A stretch of 64,000 bases of DNA from Flavobacterium davisii (GTDB lineage: Bacteria > Bacteroidota > Bacteroidia > Flavobacteriales > Flavobacteriaceae). Shown here piece by piece: positions 57,900 to 64,000 of the stretch (the first letter of the stretch is position 1; each line of letters opens with the position of its first letter). The notes beneath the pieces were generated by a model, which did not search any database, was not told the origin of the DNA, and was given only the letters and a program-made list of their open reading frames with translations. The stretch lies in assembly GCF_019565505.1 (NCBI RefSeq), contig NZ_CP067378.1, positions 2,993,501-3,057,500 of the forward strand, written 5' to 3'. A program made the translations under genes and the position numbers.

Positions 57900-59845
57900 T
57901 TAAACTTCAAATGTTTTCAAAGATTTACTTACCTCCTCATTTACTAAAGTAATGAAATCTTCTATTTTTATGGTTATATTACCTTTTCCTTCTTGACCAT
58001 GACGACGTACAGAAACAGTTCCATTCTTTTCCTCTTCTTCACCTACAATTAGCATGAATGGGAACTTTTTAGTTTCTGCCTCACGAATTTTTTTCCAATT
58101 GTTTCGTTACGGTTGTCTATTAGGGCGCGAATTTCGTTATTTTCTAGCAAATCTGAAACTTTTTTCGCATAATTTTCATATTTTTCACTCAAAGACAAGA
58201 TTATAGCCTGATCAGGCATTAGCCAAAGAGGAAAATTTCCTGCAGTGTGTTCTAATAAAATAGCAATAAAACGTTCCATAGATCCAAATGGAGCTCTGTG
58301 GATCATTACAGGTCTGTGTAATTCATTGTCAGAACCCTTATAAGTTAAGTCAAAACGTTCAGGTAAATTGTAATCTACCTGAATTGTTCCTAATTGCCAA
58401 CTTCTTCCTAAAGCATCTTTAACCATAAAGTCAAGTTTTGGTCCATAGAAAGCAGCCTCACCGTATTCTACTACAGTGTTTAACCCTTTTTCCTTAGCTG
58501 CATTGATAATTGCACTTTCTGCTTTTTCCCAATTTTCATCAGTACCAATGTATTTTTCTGGTTTTTCTGGGTCTCTTAACGAAATTTGAGCTGTAAAGTT
58601 TTCAAATCCTAAAGAACCAAATACATATAATACCAAATCTATTACATTTTTAAATTCTAGATCTAATTGGTCTGGTGTACAGAATAAGTGTGCGTCATCC
58701 TGAGTAAAGCCTCTTACACGAGTCAAACCATGTAATTCACCAGATTGTTCATAACGATATACAGTTCCAAATTCAGCATAACGCTTTGGTAAATCTTTAT
58801 AAGACCAAGGTTTTGCGTTGTAAATTTCACAGTGGTGAGGACAGTTCATCGGTTTTAATAAAAACTCTTCGCCTTCAGCAGGAGTATTTATCGGTTGGAA
58901 ACTATCAGCACCGTATTTAGCATAATGTCCAGAAGTAACATACAATTCTTTCTGACCAATATGTGGTGATACAACTTGTTCGTAACCCGCTTTCTTTTGT
59001 GCTTTCTTTAAAAACTGTTCCAAACGGTCGCGTAATGCAGCTCCTTTTGGTAACCATAAAGGTAAACCTTGACCCACGCGTTGTGAAAAGTGGAATAATT
59101 CTAACTCTTTTCCTAGTTTTCTGTGGTCACGACGCTTTGCCTCTTCTAATAAAGCTAAATAGTCGGTCAAATCTTTTTGCTTAGGGAATGAAATTCCGTA
59201 AACACGAGTTAATTGTTTGTTTTTTTCATCACCCCTCCAATAAGCGCCCGCAACAGAAAGGATTTTCATAGCTTTAATAATTCCAGTATTCGGAATATGG
59301 CCACCACGACATAAATCGGTAAAAGTAGCGTGGTCACAAAAAGTGATAGTGCCATCCTCAAGATTTTCAATCAATTCCGTTTTGAATTCGTTGTTAGTAT
59401 ACATAGCTAAAGCTTCCGCTTTAGTCACGCTACGCATTTTGAATTCGTGTTTCTCTCTTGAGATTTCTAATACACGATCCTCAATCTTCTTGAAATCAGT
59501 ATCTGTAATTTTATGCCCACCAAAGTCAACATCGTAATAAAAACCTTTTTCAATAGCAGGACCAATAGTTAATTTGATTCCAGAGTAAAGCTCCTCTAAA
59601 GCCTGCGCCATAACGTGTGAAGTTGAGTGCCAAAAAGCCTTTTTACCCTCAATGTTATCCCGGGTAAATAAAGTTAAGTTACCGTCGGTAGTCAATTCGG
59701 TAACCGTTTCAACGGTCGTCCCGTTAAAGCTTGCCGAAATAACATTGCGTGCCAAACCTTCACTAATCGATTTAGCCACGTCCATAGGAGTCACGCCACT
59801 TGCGTACTCTCTAATTGAACCGTCTGGTAAAGTAATCTTAATCAT
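57900..59845 (-). CDS. thrS: threonyl-tRNA synthetase (frameshifted)
   Basis: Charges tRNA-Thr. Corrected length is about 648 residues: TGS domain (1-60), editing domain with [15 protein letters not shown], catalytic core with [13 protein letters not shown] (zinc cysteine), motif 2 [20 protein letters not shown], motif 3 [12 protein letters not shown], and the anticodon-binding end. One A is missing in the run at 58088-58094; adding it restores [20 protein letters not shown] and moves the stop to 57900. It leads the thrS-infC-rpmI-rplT operon and has a clear promoter. Confidence 0.96.
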
Positions 59846-59863
59846 ACTAAAAATTTAAGAACG

Positions 59864-59894
59864 CAAATATATAAGTTTAAAAAAATAGATACAA
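59864..59894 (-). promoter_or_regulatory. promoter of the thrS operon
   Basis: On the minus strand TTG (59892-59894) and TATATTTG (59864-59871) are 20 bases apart, and the thrS ATG follows 19 bases later. Confidence 0.7.
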
Positions 59895-60860
59895 TACCTA
59901 TATCTGTTTATTTTACCTATTAGTAAAAGTTATTTTAAATGTTTCCAATTTGATAATATCTTAAAAATGAACAAAAAATAAAAACAGACTTATTATTGAA
60001 GTAAAAGTGGATTTGAATGTTTTTTGAGAGTTTTGTTAATGCTCAGATTACCAGATTATAGGTGTTTCTGAAGTCTGTTTAAAAGCTAAGCTATTAGATG
60101 TATCCTTAACGTAATAAAATTGTTTCGTTTTAATCCAAATTTTGCAATAGACTTTAATAATTAAGAAAAAGAGGTGAAAAAATAAAAATACAAAGAACAA
60201 TACTTTCTTGAAATTTAGGTTAAATATTCGGATTCAAAATATAAACTACCAGATTTGATAATTCTGTATTAATTACCCTCGTTATACAAGCATTATTCCC
60301 AATACAAAATAAACTTAATATAAAATTTAAAACAAACACATTTATTGAAGTCTTTTTTATTAAAAAAATCTTTTAATCACTATACAATAAAGTTTATTAT
60401 CATAAAATCGAAAACTTATTCGGTTAGAAAATTAATAAAAGATTAAAATCGTATATAATTCCATAATTAAAGATAGACAATTCCATTATTAGATCCAATC
60501 TAAAAAGAGACAATAAGCAATTCTAATTATCTAATAAAATTCGAAGACATGATTTTAATTTAACTTATAAATGTTGGCAATACGGATATATTAGAAACAA
60601 TTTAGAAATTTTGTCAATTTTGAAAAGTTCTTTTTAAATTAAAAAAATAACTTAATAGTACAATATTTATTATAGTATTGTTTTGTTAAAAAGAATGCAA
60701 GTTTAGACAATAAATATAATTTTAGAATCGCCCCAATATAAAAGTATTTTTATTATCTACATTCAACTATCTACCTCCGTAAGCTGAAAAAAGGTTTTAA
60801 CTATTTGATAAACAGCAATTAAAATAAAAAACTAAAAAAAATAAGACAAAACACTAGGAA
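59895..60860. other. long AT-rich spacer upstream of the rRNA operon
   Basis: Nearly 1 kb with no recognisable gene. Around 60130-60227 a decayed fragment resembles repeat A ends (TAATCCAAATTTTGCAATAGACTTT and GAAATTTAGGTTAAAT). The strong AT bias just upstream of the rRNA promoters could act as an UP-type region, but this is inference. Confidence 0.45.
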
Positions 60861-60877
60861 AAAGAAAAAAACGAGCG

Positions 60878-60885
60878 TATCTTTG
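60878..60885 (+). promoter_or_regulatory. rRNA promoter P1, -7 box
   Basis: TATCTTTG followed by GCACCCGC. The same box-plus-GCACCCGC context recurs at 60989, indicating tandem rRNA promoters. No -33 TTG is evident here. Confidence 0.55.
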
Positions 60886-60966
60886 CACCCGCAACAGCGA
60901 AGTTCATTAAGTTATTGTTAAGACATTTTTAGAAGCTTACTTCAAAAAAAGTTTTCAAAAAAAGTC

Positions 60967-60996
60967 TTGCGAATTTAAAAAGAATTTTTACCTTTG
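60967..60996 (+). promoter_or_regulatory. rRNA promoter P2
   Basis: TTG at 60967-60969 and TACCTTTG at 60989-60996 are separated by 19 bases, close to ideal for Bacteroidota. The start of 16S is about 170 bases downstream. Confidence 0.7.
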
Positions 60997-61164
60997 CACC
61001 CGCTAAGACGCTAAGTCAAAAGCGAAAAATAAGAATAAAAAGTTCATAGACATATTGGATTGACAGCACGTTTTAATAGAGGTATTAAAACAATAAAATT
61101 TAAGAGAGTAAGAAAACTAGCATTCTTTGTCCACAATATTTAACCTTAGGGTTACAAAAGATAT

Positions 61165-62680
<1,516 letters not shown>

Positions 62681-62776
62681 TAGAGACAAAAAAAAGGATG
62701 TGATTTAAAATTAAATTTAAATTAAAATCTTACTCTCGCTGTTAATTCAAAAAAAAAGAAAAGGCTTAAAATACAG

Positions 62777-62850
62777 AGTCTCGTAGCTCAGCTGGTTAGA
62801 GTACTACACTGATAATGTAGGGGTCGGCAGTTCGAGTCTGCCCGGGACTA
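62777..62850 (+). tRNA. tRNA-Ile (anticodon GAT)
   Basis: A 74-base cloverleaf with acceptor AGTCTCG/CGGGACT (one G-U pair), D-loop AGCTCAGCTGGTTAGA, anticodon GAT at 62811-62813 and T-arm GTTCGAGTC. The 3' CCA is not encoded. It sits in the 16S-23S spacer, as is usual. Confidence 0.97.
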
Positions 62851-62962
62851 CTATTTAAAGTTATAAAAAGGAAATTCTAGAAGCGAATTTTGAATTATAA
62901 ATTTTAAATGATGAATTTGAAAAATAATTCAAAAAAATAATTCAACATTCAAAATAGACAAT

Positions 62963-63036
62963 GGGGGATTAGCTCAGCTGGCTAGAGCGCCTGCCTTGCA
63001 CGCAGGAGGTCATCGGTTCGACTCCGATATTCTCCA
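62963..63036 (+). tRNA. tRNA-Ala (anticodon TGC)
   Basis: A 74-base cloverleaf: acceptor GGGGGAT/ATTCTCC with G-U pairs, anticodon TGC at 62997-62999, T-arm GGTTCGACTCC. CCA is not encoded. It is the second tRNA of the 16S-23S spacer. Confidence 0.97.
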
Positions 63037-63040
63037 CAAC

Positions 63041-63116
63041 AGCCCCTCCTAACCTTCCCAAAGGGGAGGAACACAGAGCAATCGGCTCTCCCCCTTCGGG
63101 GGAGCTGGAGGGGGCT
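63041..63116. repeat. GC-rich double hairpin in the rRNA spacer
   Basis: AGCCCCTCC and GGAGGGGGCT pair at the ends and enclose two hairpins, CCCCTCC/GGGGAGG (63043-63069) and GCTCTCCCCC/GGGGGAGC (63084-63105). It is much richer in GC than its surroundings, which suggests an inserted repeat or an rRNA processing structure. Confidence 0.7.
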
Positions 63117-63247
63117 CAAAGTTCATTGACATATTGAGATAAACATACAAACAAGTAGAAAGAACATCTTTAGTGATTAGTAAAAAAGCAATAGGCACTA
63201 GTGGCTTATGGCTATTGACTAATGGCTAAAAGAATAAAGAAAACAAT

Positions 63248-64000
<753 letters not shown>

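Noticed and set aside
578..59845. Programmed frameshifting or mass pseudogenisation as explanation of broken genes
   Set aside because: No shared slippery site plus pseudoknot is seen, events fall in essential and non-essential genes alike, and most are one-base losses in short runs. Sequence error explains this better.

Overview
This AT-rich window comes from the chromosome of a member of the Flavobacteriaceae (Bacteroidota), probably Flavobacterium or a close relative. The evidence is the 16S rRNA, the repeated TAnnTTTG promoter box (often with TTG about 20 bases upstream), the lack of Shine-Dalgarno sequences, and lineage-typical genes (a leucine dehydrogenase, the DUF3276, DUF4834 and DUF1573 families, a split transketolase, a RimB-RimK fusion, and the nusB-DUF1573-yajC cluster). 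I did not assign a species.

Layout. 0.5-4.3 kb: glycerol operon glpK-glpD-glpF. 4.5-9 kb: ECF-like sigma factor, a 47-residue protein, nth, bcp, acpH, glmM. 9.7-16.7 kb: an amino-acid permease, then a minus-strand run yfhO-crcB-glycosyltransferase plus a DUF4834 gene. 16.8-25 kb: outer-membrane protein, GNAT-like protein, ilvE, mnmD-like, a tandem OmpA protein, purM-like, and two unknown genes. 25.6-32.4 kb (minus): selO, DUF1304, DUF421, rimB-rimK fusion, clpC. 32.6-38.5 kb: gyrA, a TPR protein, a possible small-RNA region, and a serine-palmitoyltransferase-like enzyme. 39.6-45 kb: DUF3276, an ABC exporter, leucine dehydrogenase, nusB-DUF1573-yajC. 46-56.5 kb: split transketolase, tgt, an LptF/G permease, EamA, accA, dnaB, a protein commonly labelled asparagine synthetase B, and rlmF. 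56.5-59.9 kb (minus): thrS-infC-rpmI-rplT. 61.2-64 kb: an rRNA operon (16S, tRNA-Ile, tRNA-Ala, 5' end of 23S) with promoter boxes upstream.

Two themes go beyond the gene list. First, two families of interspersed, inverted-repeat elements (A, about 200 bp; B, about 300 bp) lie in intergenic DNA. They occupy six of the eight spaces between convergent genes, and the other two hold ordinary hairpin terminators, so the elements may end transcription or simply be tolerated there. Second, at least 25 single-base indels, 22 of them deletions and mostly in short A/T runs, break 19 genes, including dnaB, accA, thrS, infC and clpC. Essential genes could not be lost this way, so these are most likely errors in the deposited sequence. 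I give each such gene as one CDS spanning the break.

No prophage, transposase, CRISPR array or defence island was found. Most genes are housekeeping; the accessory-looking material is intergenic, plus the 24.2-25.0 kb gene pair.
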